In this document: positions 52,710-61,250 of the stretch, piece after piece
Layout of the letters: every line of letters starts with the position of its first letter
How positions within the stretch are numbered: position 1 is the stretch's first letter
Origin: Thioclava pacifica DSM 10166
GTDB taxonomy: Bacteria; Pseudomonadota; Alphaproteobacteria; Rhodobacterales; Rhodobacteraceae
Length of the DNA: 64,000 nt
Reading direction: 5' to 3'
Assembly (NCBI RefSeq): GCF_000714535.1
Contig: NZ_AUND01000023.1
Location: 248,001 to 312,000, forward strand
Position numbers and translations under genes: made by a program
Notes under the pieces: model-generated
Databases searched by the model: none
What the model was told of the DNA's origin: nothing
The model's input: the letters and a program-made list of their open reading frames with translations, nothing else

Positions 52710-53981
52710 ATGACAAAACTGAAGACACCCCGTTTTTCGGGGCTAGCCGCTTTATGCCTGGCGGCGGCCGTTCCAAGCGTCGCAAGCGCTACGGAAGGGT
52801 ATTTCGCGCTCGCCTACGGACCTGCGCAACGTGGCGTCGGCGGTGCCGGCGTTGCCTATTCGGTCGACCCCATGTCGGCGGCAATCAACCCTGCGAACAT
52901 CGCCGATATCGGCCATCAAATGACCTTCGGGGTCGAAGCATTCTCGCCCCGGCGTGGCTTCACCGCGACCGGCGCGCCGCCGCTGCCAGAGGGCAAGGTC
53001 GAGTCGGGCCATGAATGGTTCCCGATTCCGAATTTCGGCTACAACCGTCCACTTGCGAACGGCGGGGCGCTCAACGTCATGGTCTATGGCAATGGCGGCA
53101 TGAACACGAGCTACCCGGCCGTCTTCAATCCTTACTGTGGCGACGGCGGCGGCTATGGCGTCTTCTGCGCCGGCAAGGCGGGCGTGGACCTGATGCAGCT
53201 TTTCGCGTCGGTGGGCTACGGTCGCAAGGACGGCAATTTCAGCTGGGGTATCGCCCCGACCGTCGCCGTTCAACGCTTCTCGGCGCGCGGCCTGAACATG
53301 TTCGATCAGGAAGGCTACACCGCATCGCCGGGCAAGCTTACGGGTAACGGATATGACTTCTCGACCGGGATCGGCCTGCGGGCTGGTATCAAATACGAGA
53401 TCAATCCGCAGTTCACGATTGGCCTGTCGGGGCAGACCCGCTTCAAGATGTCGAAATTCGACAAATATGCGGGCCTCTTCGAGGGGAACGGCTCGTTTGA
53501 TATCCCCGCATCGGTCACTGCGGGTGTGGCGTTCAAGCCGCGCAGCGACCTGACGGTGATGCTCGACTACCAGAAGATTTTCTACAGCGCGATCGGCGCG
53601 GTGGGCAATCCGAATACGGCGCTTCCCTTCGGGGCTCCGGGGGGTGCGGGCTTCGGCTGGGATGATGTGGATGTGCTCCGCATCGGCGCGGAATGGCAGC
53701 AGAGCCCCGACATGACCTGGCGCTTCGGCTATGCCCATGCGACCAACCCGATCGGGCCTGAAGATGTCGTTCTGGGTGTGCTCGCTCCGGGCGTTGTGGA
53801 ACATCACATCAGCTTCGGCGGCGCAAAGAAGCTCAACGACCGCGACACGCTTGATTTTGCTGTGAACTACGTGCTGCCGCACAAGGTGAAGGGGCCGTCC
53901 TTCCTTTACCCGGATGGCAGCGAAGTCGAACTGGAGATGAAGCAGATCTCCGCCTCGATTGGCTGGTCGCGTCGCTTCTGA
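52710..53981 (+). CDS. OmpP1/FadL family outer-membrane transporter
   Basis: A 423-residue outer-membrane beta barrel. Signal peptide about 1-26 (MTKLKTPRFSGLAALCLAAAVPSVASA), then TEGYFALAYGPAQRGVGGAGVAYSVDPMSAAINPANIA, the FadL N-terminal hatch with the conserved NPA. The barrel ends with aromatic SASIGWSRRF, which terminates in Phe as outer-membrane proteins do. Members import long-chain fatty acids or hydrophobic aromatics. The palindrome at 52615 may be an operator. Confidence 0.87.
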   Translation: MTKLKTPRFSGLAALCLAAAVPSVASATEGYFALAYGPAQRGVGGAGVAYSVDPMSAAINPANIADIGHQMTFGVEAFSPRRGFTATGAPPLPEGKVESGHEWFPIPNFGYNRPLANGGALNVMVYGNGGMNTSYPAVFNPYCGDGGGYGVFCAGKAGVDLMQLFASVGYGRKDGNFSWGIAPTVAVQRFSARGLNMFDQEGYTASPGKLTGNGYDFSTGIGLRAGIKYEINPQFTIGLSGQTRFKMSKFDKYAGLFEGNGSFDIPASVTAGVAFKPRSDLTVMLDYQKIFYSAIGAVGNPNTALPFGAPGGAGFGWDDVDVLRIGAEWQQSPDMTWRFGYAHATNPIGPEDVVLGVLAPGVVEHHISFGGAKKLNDRDTLDFAVNYVLPHKVKGPSFLYPDGSEVELEMKQISASIGWSRRF

Positions 53982-54003
53982 GCGGTCCATCCACCGGAAT
54001 TAA

Positions 54004-54034
54004 CGAAGGGCGCCCTCGGGCGCCCTTTGAAATA
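54004..54034. terminator. Hairpin between FadL-type gene and gcrA
   Basis: AAGGGCGCCC (54006-54015) and GGGCGCCCTT (54018-54027) form a 10-bp stem. The fadL side is followed by TGAAATAT, the gcrA side (minus strand) by CGTTAATT. It may terminate both convergent genes. Confidence 0.55.
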
Positions 54035-54053
54035 TCTGCCTGGCCGCAAGAAC

Positions 54054-54650
54054 TCAGCGGCGGCGGTCGCGCCGCGCGCTCATCGGTTGGAAGGCCACGC
54101 CCACATGAGCCTCGCAATAGGGCTTGCCTGCCTGGCTCGGCAGACCGCAGAACCAGAAATCCTCGGTCGCCGGATCACCGATCGGCCATTTGCAGGTGCG
54201 CTCGGTCAGTTCCATCAGACTCAGCTTCTTCGAATGCTTTTCGATCTCGCCGACCTTGGCGAGCGCGGCCGGATCGATCTCGTTGGCCGAGGGCTGTGGC
54301 GGCAGCGGCTGTCCGGCGGGGATGATCGCCTTGCGCGCAGGCGCGGCAGCGGGGGCTGCCGCCTGTGCGGGGGCTGCGGGCTTTGCCGCGGGTTTCGGCT
54401 CGGGCGCTTCGGCCGCGGGCTGGGCTGCGGGCTTCTCGGCCTTCGCCTCTACCTTTTCAGCCTTCGCCTTCGGTTCGGGCTTTGCGGGTTCAGCCGCACC
54501 GCCAGCACGGTTCGACAGACCAAGGCGGTGCACCTTGCCGATCACCGCATTGCGCGTGACGCCGCCAAGCTCCTTCGCGATCTGGCTGGCCGACTGGCCC
54601 TCGGTCCACATCTTCTTGAGCAACTCGACGCGTTCATCGGTCCAGGACAT
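54054..54650 (-). CDS. gcrA: GcrA cell cycle regulator
   Basis: A 198-residue transcription factor. The conserved N-terminus MSWTDERVELLKKMWTEGQSASQIAKELGGVTRNAVIGKVHRLGL forms the GcrA helix-turn-helix region that binds GANTC-methylated DNA and contacts sigma70 in Caulobacter. A long Ala/Pro/Lys-rich linker (residues about 50-130) is followed by the conserved GcrA C-terminal domain (LSLMELTERTCKWPIGDPATEDFWFCGLP) with Cys and Trp. The start at 54650 is the conserved MSWTD; earlier ATGs at 54656 and 54728 are not used in relatives. Confidence 0.93.
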   Translation of the reverse strand: MSWTDERVELLKKMWTEGQSASQIAKELGGVTRNAVIGKVHRLGLSNRAGGAAEPAKPEPKAKAEKVEAKAEKPAAQPAAEAPEPKPAAKPAAPAQAAAPAAAPARKAIIPAGQPLPPQPSANEIDPAALAKVGEIEKHSKKLSLMELTERTCKWPIGDPATEDFWFCGLPSQAGKPYCEAHVGVAFQPMSARRDRRR

Positions 54651-54727
54651 GGGCATCCTTTCCTTGTTTCCTGCGATCAGGCGCAGCAGGCACCCTCGAT
54701 CGACCCGCATTCTAACGGGAGAGCGCA

Positions 54728-54763
54728 CAGATACAATCGCGGCCCTTGCATTTCAAGGGCCGC
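54728..54763 (-). promoter_or_regulatory. gcrA promoter within an inverted repeat
   Basis: Minus strand TTGAAA (54756-54751), 17-base spacer, TATCTG (54733-54728), about 77 bases before the gcrA ATG. A 10-bp inverted repeat GCGGCCCTTG/CAAGGGCCGC (54739-54748 and 54754-54763) surrounds the -35 element. Confidence 0.45.
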
Positions 54764-54870
54764 TGCACGCGGCACACTGCCTCTGCCCGGTTATGAAACC
54801 CTCTGTGCGTTGGCTGCGTTGAGATCGCAGCCATGCGGTGGTAGGGGGCGCACAGCCAAGGGAGATGAAG

Positions 54871-55665
54871 ATGTACGAGATGGGCGTGCGCCGCTTCGGC
54901 GCGGTGAATTGGATGGGCCTACGGATGCTCGGCTGGCGCGAAATCCGCCGGTTTCTTGCCGTTTGGCAGCAGACCGTGCTGGCTCCGCTGATCACTGCGG
55001 GCCTGTTCCTGACGGTTTTCGCGCTGGCTTTCGGACGCAACCGCGCCGATGTGATGGGCGTCGATTTCCTGCATTTTATCGCGCCGGGCATCCTGATGAT
55101 GACGGTGATCCAGAACGCCTTTGCCAACACCTCCAGTTCGATCGTGATCGCGAAGGTGCAGGGCAATATCGTCGATACGCTGATGCCGCCGCTGGCACCA
55201 TGGGAGATTCTCGTGGGCTATCTGACGGGTGCGGTGGCGCGTGCGCTCATCGTCGCGGTCGTGATCTGGCTGGGGCTGTTCGCGGTGCTGGGGCAGGGGA
55301 TCGCGCATCCGTTCTGGGCGATTGCCGCGGTCGTGCTCGGCGCGGCGTTCCTTGGCGGCTTGGGCATTCTGGCGGCCGTCTTTGCGGACAAGTTCGATCA
55401 GATGGCGGCGATCACCAACTTTATCATCACGCCGCTCTCGTTCCTGTCGGGCACCTTCTATTCGGCCAAGGCGCTGCCGCCGGCCTTCCAGATCCTGACC
55501 CATTACAACCCGGTCTTCTACCTGATCGACATGGCCCGTTTCGGCTTCTTGGGCGTGTCCGACGCCTCGCCCTGGCACGGGCTCGCCGTGATCTGCGCGG
55601 CACTCGTTCTGGTGCTGGGTCTGGGCTGGTACTGGCTGCGCACCGGCTATCGCATGAAGCCCTGA
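54871..55665 (+). CDS. ABC-2 type transporter permease, no ATPase adjacent
   Basis: A 264-residue inner-membrane protein with six spans of the ABC-2 type (Nod factor/drug exporter-like). Typical features are RREIRRFLAVWQQTVLAPLITAGLFLTVFALAFG at the start, the SSSIVIAKVQGNIVDTLMPPL stretch near residue 100, and PLSFLSGTFYS near residue 190. The start is chosen with GGGAGATGAAGATG, giving M at 54871. Its ATP-binding partner is not in the flanking genes (gcrA and trpA), so the complex must be assembled from a distant ATPase gene. Confidence 0.83.
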   Translation: MYEMGVRRFGAVNWMGLRMLGWREIRRFLAVWQQTVLAPLITAGLFLTVFALAFGRNRADVMGVDFLHFIAPGILMMTVIQNAFANTSSSIVIAKVQGNIVDTLMPPLAPWEILVGYLTGAVARALIVAVVIWLGLFAVLGQGIAHPFWAIAAVVLGAAFLGGLGILAAVFADKFDQMAAITNFIITPLSFLSGTFYSAKALPPAFQILTHYNPVFYLIDMARFGFLGVSDASPWHGLAVICAALVLVLGLGWYWLRTGYRMKP

Positions 55666-55690
55666 GGGCAGGGCGCAGGCGCGTCAGGCC

Positions 55691-56482
55691 TCAGGCCGAA
55701 TGCGCGCCGCCTGCGAGGCCCGATACGAACTCGAGCACCTCCGCTACCGGCTTGCCATCCGCGATTTCCTTCACGATGGCCGAGCCGACGACACAACCAT
55801 CCGCCACGCCCGCGATGGTCTTCGCGGCCTCAGGCGTGGTGATGCCGAAGCCCACGATCACCGGCAGATCGGTTTGCGCCTTGATCCGCGCGACCTCGGG
55901 GCCGACCTCGGCGGCCTGTGCCGCCTGCGCGCCGGTGATCCCCGTGACCGAAACGTAATAGACGAAGCCCGACGTGTTCTGCAGAACCTTCGGCAGGCGC
56001 TTGTCATCGGTCGTCGGCGTCGCGAGGCGGATGAAGTTGATCCCGGCATCGCGCGCTGGGATGCACAGCTCCACATCCTCCTCGGGCGGCAGGTCCACCA
56101 CGATCAGCCCGTCGATCCCGGCGGCCTTGGCGTCTTCGAGGAACTTGTCGACACCGCGATTGTAGATCGGATTGTAATACCCCATCAGCACGATCGGCGT
56201 CGTGTCGTCACTCTTGCGGAACTCCGCCGCCATATCGAGCGTCTTCTGCAGCGTCTGGCCGCCATCGAGCGCACGCTGTCCCGCGAGCTGGATCGTCGGG
56301 CCGTCTGCCATCGGATCGGTGAAGGGCACGCCCAGCTCGATGATGTCCACGCCTGCACCCGGCAGGCCCTTCATCACCTCCAGCGAGGTCTCCAGATCCG
56401 GGTCGCCCGCCATGATGTAAGAGACGAAGGCTTTCTTGCCCTCGGCCTTGAGGCTGGCGAATTTGGCGTCGATGCGAGTCAT
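55691..56482 (-). CDS. trpA: Tryptophan synthase alpha chain
   Basis: A 263-residue lyase that cleaves indole-3-glycerol phosphate to indole and glyceraldehyde 3-phosphate, then passes indole to TrpB. The catalytic Glu is in [17 protein letters not shown] near residue 50, and the Asp in [11 protein letters not shown] near residue 130. The phosphate loop is [11 protein letters not shown] near residue 210. Length normal. trpB is not adjacent. The upstream PhnB-like gene is 70 bases away and may be co-transcribed. Confidence 0.95.
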   Translation of the reverse strand: MTRIDAKFASLKAEGKKAFVSYIMAGDPDLETSLEVMKGLPGAGVDIIELGVPFTDPMADGPTIQLAGQRALDGGQTLQKTLDMAAEFRKSDDTTPIVLMGYYNPIYNRGVDKFLEDAKAAGIDGLIVVDLPPEEDVELCIPARDAGINFIRLATPTTDDKRLPKVLQNTSGFVYYVSVTGITGAQAAQAAEVGPEVARIKAQTDLPVIVGFGITTPEAAKTIAGVADGCVVGSAIVKEIADGKPVAEVLEFVSGLAGGAHSA

Positions 56483-56552
56483 GGCGTCCCTCCGGATGGT
56501 CCCGAAGGGGTTTGCGCGATGGGCGCGGGAAAATCAATGCCTCGCGGCACGG

Positions 56553-56969
56553 TTACATCTTCGTGGGGCCGTTGATCATCCAGGCGGTGCCGAAGCGGTC
56601 GCGGAGCATTCCGAACCCGTCGGCCCAGAAGGTCTCACCAAATGGCATCATCATCTCCTCGGCCCGGTCCAGCAGGCGCTCGAAGATCGCCTGCGCCGCG
56701 GCGCGACTGTCCGAGACATGCGAGATCGAGACCGAGCTTTGCGGGCGGTCGCGCCCCTCAGGCCAGTCCGAGGCCATCAGCGCGCCATCGCCCAGCTTGA
56801 TCAGCGCATGCATGACCCGCGCCTTGCCGGCCTCGCTCATGCCCTCGCTCGCTTCGGGCATATCGCCATAGCGCATGAGAAAGGGCGGCTCGGTGCCGAA
56901 GAGATCGGCATAGAAGCGCATCGCCTCTTCGCAATTTCCCTGAAAGTGGATGTAGGGTTCGAAACTCAT
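56553..56969 (-). CDS. VOC/PhnB-like glyoxalase-fold protein
   Basis: A 138-residue protein of the PhnB/3-demethylubiquinone methyltransferase-like VOC group. It begins with MSFEPYIHFQGNCEEAMRFYADLFG, with a metal-ligand-type His near residue 8, then a KARVMHALIKLGDGALMASD segment and SRAAAQAIFERLLDRAEE, ending GMLRDRFGTAWMIN. Such proteins often have no verified enzymatic activity. The start at 56969 matches the usual N-terminus. It lies upstream of trpA on the same strand. Confidence 0.85.
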   Translation of the reverse strand: MSFEPYIHFQGNCEEAMRFYADLFGTEPPFLMRYGDMPEASEGMSEAGKARVMHALIKLGDGALMASDWPEGRDRPQSSVSISHVSDSRAAAQAIFERLLDRAEEMMMPFGETFWADGFGMLRDRFGTAWMINGPTKM

Positions 56970-57026
56970 CGTGGAATCCTCCCTGTCAGGTCTGCAGCCT
57001 ATCACGATTCCGGCCCTTTCGCGCGC

Positions 57027-57055
57027 TTGCGCCGGGCGCGGCCAGTGAATAAGAA
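57027..57055 (+). promoter_or_regulatory. Possible ychF promoter
   Basis: TTGCGC (57027-57032), 17-base spacer, TAAGAA (57050-57055), 28 bases before the ychF start. Confidence 0.35.
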
Positions 57056-57082
57056 GCGCGAAGCCGTAATCAGGAGGGCGAA

Positions 57083-58180
57083 ATGGGTTTCAAGATGGGT
57101 ATCGTGGGTCTGCCGAATGTGGGCAAATCGACCCTCTTCAACGCGCTGACCAAGACGGCGGCCGCGCAGGCGGCGAATTTCCCCTTCTGCACCATCGAGC
57201 CCAATGTGGGCGAAGTGGCCGTTCCCGATGAGCGCCTCGACCAGCTTGCCGCCATCGCGGGCTCGAAAGAGATCATCCCGACCCGCATGACCTTCGTTGA
57301 TATCGCGGGTCTCGTGAAAGGCGCCTCCAAGGGTGAAGGCCTCGGCAACCAGTTCCTCGCCAATATCCGCGAAGTGGACGCCATCGCCCATGTGCTGCGG
57401 TGTTTCGAAGACGGCGACGTGACCCATGTGGAAGGCCGCGTCGATCCGGTGGCCGATGCCGAGACCATCGAGACCGAGCTGATGATCGCCGATCTCGAAA
57501 GCCTCGATAAGCGCATTGCGAACCTCGCGCGCAAGGTGAAATCCGGCGACAAGGAAGCGAAGGAAGCGATGCGCCTTCTCGAACAGGCGAAAGAGGCGCT
57601 GGAAGCCGGTCGCCCCGCGCGCACCGTGGAAGTCTCCGACGACGACCGCAAGGCGTGGAACATGCTGCAACTGCTGACCGCCAAGCCGGTCCTCTATGTT
57701 TGCAACGTCGAGGAAAGCTCCGCCTCCACCGGCAACGCCAAATCCGAGGCCGTCGCCAAGATGGCCGCCGAGCAGGGCGCGGGCACCGTGGTGATCTCGG
57801 CCAAGATCGAAGAGGAAATCTCTCAGCTCGACGCTGAGGAAGCGTCGATGTTCCTCGAAGAGATGGGGCTGGAAGAGGCCGGTCTCGACCGCCTGATCCG
57901 TGCGGGCTACGACCTGCTCGGCCTGCAGACCTATTTCACCGTCGGCCCGAAAGAGGCCCGCGCCTGGACGATCCGCAAGGGCACGCTGGCCCCGGCGGCC
58001 GCCGGTGTCATCCACGGCGATTTCGAACGCGGCTTCATCCGCGCCGAGACCGTCGCTTTCGACGACTACGTCGCCAACAAGGGCGAAGCGGGCGCGAAAG
58101 AGGCGGGCAAGTTCCGCGTCGAGGGCAAGACCTACGAGGTCAAGGACGGCGACGTTCTGCACTTCCTGTTCAACGCATGA
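57083..58180 (+). CDS. ychF: Ribosome-associated ATPase YchF (OLA1 family)
   Basis: A 365-residue P-loop protein. The G1 loop is GLPNVGKST near residue 8, followed by FPFCTIEPNVG, G3 DIAGLVKGASKGEG and a coiled-coil insert (residues about 125-205). The G4 equivalent is degenerate, as expected for the ATP-preferring family. The C-terminal TGS domain begins near residue 280 (LQTYFTVGPKEARAWTI) and ends at LHFLFNA. It takes part in ribosome quality control and stress response. AGGAGGG precedes the ATG. Confidence 0.95.
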   Translation: MGFKMGIVGLPNVGKSTLFNALTKTAAAQAANFPFCTIEPNVGEVAVPDERLDQLAAIAGSKEIIPTRMTFVDIAGLVKGASKGEGLGNQFLANIREVDAIAHVLRCFEDGDVTHVEGRVDPVADAETIETELMIADLESLDKRIANLARKVKSGDKEAKEAMRLLEQAKEALEAGRPARTVEVSDDDRKAWNMLQLLTAKPVLYVCNVEESSASTGNAKSEAVAKMAAEQGAGTVVISAKIEEEISQLDAEEASMFLEEMGLEEAGLDRLIRAGYDLLGLQTYFTVGPKEARAWTIRKGTLAPAAAGVIHGDFERGFIRAETVAFDDYVANKGEAGAKEAGKFRVEGKTYEVKDGDVLHFLFNA

Positions 58181-58196
58181 CGGGCGCCGGGGGCGT

Positions 58197-58685
58197 TCAT
58201 TTCTTCGCCCCCGCCTTGATCTCGTCCACCGCCATCAAATCCACCAGCTGCCAGGCCATGCCCTCGTTGCGATAGATCCGCTTGCCCTTGTCGGGGTAAT
58301 CGCCCACGTCATGGGGCAGACGCTGCCCGACGACGATCAGCCGCAACAGTTCTGATCCGGTATTCTCGATCGTATGGGCCGCACCACCGGCACGGTAGCC
58401 GATGAAATCACCGGGCCCGATCTCGTGGCGCTCTTCCCCGATCCGAGCCGTCGCTTGGCCCGACAGCACGAAGACCGCCTCGTCTTCGTGATAGTGACGG
58501 TGATACTCGGTCGTTTCGCAGCCGGGTGCGACTTCAATGATGTGAAAACCGAGCCCTGTCAGCCCGGTCGTATCGCCCAGCGACTTGTTGATCCGCCGCG
58601 CATTGGGGTTGAGGAAATGCGCCTTCGAGAGCCCCTCCATCGCGGCGATTTCCTCCGCGCGGATCAGATAACGGTCTTCATTCAT
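58197..58685 (-). CDS. Cupin domain protein
   Basis: A 162-residue soluble protein with a single cupin barrel. The metal-binding motif 1 is TTEYHRHYHEDEAVFVLSG near residue 76 (H-x3-H-x4-E), and motif 2 is GDFIGYRAGGAAHTIENTG near residue 106 with the last His. An N-terminal helical region (RYLIRAEEIAAMEG) precedes it. Function is unknown; mannose-6-phosphate isomerase-like or dioxygenase-like activities occur in the fold. The start is ATG 58685. Confidence 0.83.
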   Translation of the reverse strand: MNEDRYLIRAEEIAAMEGLSKAHFLNPNARRINKSLGDTTGLTGLGFHIIEVAPGCETTEYHRHYHEDEAVFVLSGQATARIGEERHEIGPGDFIGYRAGGAAHTIENTGSELLRLIVVGQRLPHDVGDYPDKGKRIYRNEGMAWQLVDLMAVDEIKAGAKK

Positions 58686-58860
58686 GGCGCTCTCCTTCAA
58701 CTGCTTTAAATATCTCTGCCGGAGGCAATCCATCCGTCCGGCGCGCACCTGACGTGAGCCTAGCAGAGCCACCACGTCGGCCAGAACCAGTAAAAGCAAG
58801 CTCGCGGGGCTTTCCTCGCGCGGCGTAACGCCTAAATCAGTCGCGAAAGGGAGATCCAAG

Positions 58861-59301
58861 ATGAGCAAATGGCAAAAAACCGACGCCGCCCTCGCGAAGC
58901 TCACCCCCGAGCAATATCGCGTCACGCAGCAAAACGGCACCGAGCGCCCCTGGACGGGGGAGTATACCGAGAACAAGGCGAAGGGGATTTACGTCGACGT
59001 GGTCTCTGGCGAGCCGCTCTTCGCTTCCTCGACGAAATACGAATCCGGCTGCGGCTGGCCCTCCTTCACCCGCCCGCTTTTTGACGATCATATCGTTGAG
59101 CTGACGGACACCACGCATGGCATGATGCGGATCGAGGTGCGCTCGAAACATGGAGACAGTCATCTGGGCCATGTCTTCCCCGACGGGCCGCGCGATCAGG
59201 GCGGTCTGCGCTACTGCATCAACTCTGCCTCGCTGCGCTTCATTCCGCTCGAGGAGATGGAGGCCGAGGGCTATGGCGATTTGATCGACAAGGTCGAATG
59301 A
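58861..59301 (+). CDS. msrB: Methionine-R-sulfoxide reductase
   Basis: A 146-residue enzyme that repairs the R-epimer of methionine sulfoxide. The catalytic Cys is in [12 protein letters not shown] near residue 118, and the substrate pocket is SGCGWPSF near residue 60. The four zinc-binding Cys of many MsrB proteins are missing (the first pair region reads [15 protein letters not shown]), so it is a zinc-free form; the Cys in SGCGW can act as resolving residue. The start follows GGGAGATCCAAG. Confidence 0.95.
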   Translation: MSKWQKTDAALAKLTPEQYRVTQQNGTERPWTGEYTENKAKGIYVDVVSGEPLFASSTKYESGCGWPSFTRPLFDDHIVELTDTTHGMMRIEVRSKHGDSHLGHVFPDGPRDQGGLRYCINSASLRFIPLEEMEAEGYGDLIDKVE

Positions 59302-59386
59302 GCCCGAATTAGGGCAGGGGACTTTACCTTCCCGGACCCCGGTGGCAGGGTCCGTTCAACTTCACATTCGAAAAGGGGGCGCGGGA

Positions 59387-60433
59387 ATGCGCAAGCTCGA
59401 ACTTGGCCAAAGCGGGATCATGGTCTCGGAGATCTGCCTCGGCACGATGACCTGGGGCAGCCAGAACACCGAGGCCGAGGGTCATGCCCAGATCGATTTC
59501 GCACTCGATCGCGGGGTCAACTTCCTCGACACGGCCGAGATGTACCCGGTCAACCCGGTCAAGGCCGAGACGGCCGGCCGCACCGAAGAGATCGTCGGGA
59601 CCTATCTGGCCAAGCGTGGCAAGCGCGACGATCTGGTGATCGCGACGAAGATCACCGGCGAGGGCTCGAACGCGATCCCCGGCGGTCCTGAAATCTCGCC
59701 GTCCCGCATCCGGCAGGCGATCGAGGATTCGCTGCGCCGCCTGCAAACCGATTACGTCGATCTCTACCAATTCCACTGGCCCAATCGCGGCTCCTACCAT
59801 TTCCGCAAGACCTGGCGCTGGGATCCGTCGAAACAACCCTCCAAGGCGCAGGTCCGCGACGATATGAGCGCCTGTCTCGAGACGCTCACCGAGTTGCAGA
59901 AAGAAGGCAAGATCCGCGAGTTCGGCCTGTCGAACGAGACCGCCTGGGGCACCGCGCAATGGCTCGATCTGGCCGAGGCGGGCAAGGGGCCGCGGGTGCA
60001 GGCGATCCAGAACGAATATTCGCTGATGTGCCGCTACTACGATCTCGATCTGGGAGAGCTTGGCTATCACGAGCAGGTCACGCTGCTGGCCTATTCGCCG
60101 CTCGCCGCGGGCATCCTGACGGGCAAGTATTCGGGCGATGTGATCCCCGAGGGTACGCGCCGCGCGCTGGTTCACAACCTCGGCGGGCGGGCCAATCCGC
60201 GCGCCTTCGATGTGGCCGATGTCTATACCGGGCTTGCGCAAGAGGCCGGCCTCGATCCGGTGACGATGGCGATCGCATGGGTGATGAGCCGACCCTTCCC
60301 GGTGATCCCGATCGTGGGTGCGACATCGGTCGATCAGCTCAAGCCCAATCTCGACGCGGCGGGGATGGAGCTGTCCAAGGAACTTCTCGACAAGATCGCG
60401 GTGATCCACCAGCACCATCCGATGCCCTTCTGA
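59387..60433 (+). CDS. Aldo/keto reductase, Tas-like
   Basis: A 348-residue NADPH-dependent oxidoreductase. It starts MRKLELGQSGIMVSEICLGTMTWGSQNTEAEGHAQ, close to E. coli Tas. The catalytic tetrad is recognisable: Asp in FLDTAEMYPV (with the Tyr), Lys in LVIATKITG, and His in YQFHWPNRG. NADPH contacts lie in the C-terminal PVIPIVGATSVDQLKPN. Its stop shares a base with the start of the following lipoprotein gene, so a four-gene coupled cluster follows. Confidence 0.9.
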   Translation: MRKLELGQSGIMVSEICLGTMTWGSQNTEAEGHAQIDFALDRGVNFLDTAEMYPVNPVKAETAGRTEEIVGTYLAKRGKRDDLVIATKITGEGSNAIPGGPEISPSRIRQAIEDSLRRLQTDYVDLYQFHWPNRGSYHFRKTWRWDPSKQPSKAQVRDDMSACLETLTELQKEGKIREFGLSNETAWGTAQWLDLAEAGKGPRVQAIQNEYSLMCRYYDLDLGELGYHEQVTLLAYSPLAAGILTGKYSGDVIPEGTRRALVHNLGGRANPRAFDVADVYTGLAQEAGLDPVTMAIAWVMSRPFPVIPIVGATSVDQLKPNLDAAGMELSKELLDKIAVIHQHHPMPF

Positions 60434-60768
60434 TGCGCGCCCCGGCTCTCATCCTTCTCGCGACGCTCGCGCTTGCGGCTTGTAAACCCTCCGGGCCCGA
60501 GGGTGGCGATCTGCCGCTCGTGGGTCAGGAAAAGCAGGATGCCGAGAAGTTCGAATGCGTCGCACGTGGCGGCAATTGGGTTGCGAATAATGGCGGCTGG
60601 ATCTGCCAGAAAGTGACGAAGGATGCGGGCAAGGCCTGCCGCGCCAGCAGCGATTGCGAGGGCGCTTGCCTCGCGCGTTCGGGAACCTGCGCGCCGGTGA
60701 CCCCGCTTCTGGGTTGCAATGAGGTTCTGACCGAGGCGGGCTTCCCGATGCAGACATGCGTGCAGTAA
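60433..60768 (+). CDS. Cysteine-rich lipoprotein, unknown
   Basis: A 111-residue lipoprotein. Lipobox LALAAC at residues 12-17. The mature part has Cys near 42, 59, 73, 80, 85, 92, 101 and 110, an even number suggesting disulphides. Segments CVARGGNWV and GGWICQKVTKDAGKACRASSDCEGACLARSG show a paired CxxxG pattern. Its start overlaps the reductase stop (TGATG), and its end overlaps the lipocalin start by 13 bases. Family not recognised. Confidence 0.8.
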   Translation: MRAPALILLATLALAACKPSGPEGGDLPLVGQEKQDAEKFECVARGGNWVANNGGWICQKVTKDAGKACRASSDCEGACLARSGTCAPVTPLLGCNEVLTEAGFPMQTCVQ

Positions 60769-61250
60769 TCGCGGGTCTGATCGCGACGCTGGCGCTCGCG
60801 GCTTGCGTGCCCGAGAAAACCGTGCCGTTGCGCGACCCCAAGGGGCTGATCTCGTCGGCGGCCCTGTTCGATCCGGCGCGTTTCGCGGGGCAATGGCATG
60901 TCGTCCAAAGCGGCGTGTCGGGCTGTTCCGGCGCGCAGAATTGGGCGTGGGACGGCCAGGCCGCCTATGAGGTGAAGGGCGCCGATTGCACCGGCGCGAC
61001 CGCGCAGCTCGAAGATCGGATTGTGCTGACCGGGCCGGGCGGGCGAATGATCGGGCGCGCAAGCTTTGGCGGAGAGCCGATCTGGGTGCTCTGGGTCGAT
61101 TACGACTATCGGATCGCGGCGCTGGGCACGCCCTCGGGGAGCTGGGGCGTGATCCTGTCGCGCCAGACACCGGCACGTCCCGATCTGTTGAAGGCGGCCC
61201 GCGAAGTGCTCGATTTCAACGGCTACGATCTGGCAAGGATGCGGCCGTGA
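60756..61250 (+). CDS. Lipocalin-family lipoprotein
   Basis: A 164-residue lipoprotein with lipobox LALAAC (residues 12-17) and a lipocalin-like barrel: DPARFAGQWHVVQSGVSGCSG near residue 39 (G-x-W motif), YEVKGADCTG, VLTGPGGRMI, GEPIWVLWVDYDYRIAALGTPSG. Similar to bacterial outer-membrane lipocalins such as Blc, which bind lipids. Overlapping starts and stops on both sides point to translational coupling with the preceding lipoprotein and the DMT exporter. Confidence 0.83.
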   Translation: MRAVIAGLIATLALAACVPEKTVPLRDPKGLISSAALFDPARFAGQWHVVQSGVSGCSGAQNWAWDGQAAYEVKGADCTGATAQLEDRIVLTGPGGRMIGRASFGGEPIWVLWVDYDYRIAALGTPSGSWGVILSRQTPARPDLLKAAREVLDFNGYDLARMRP

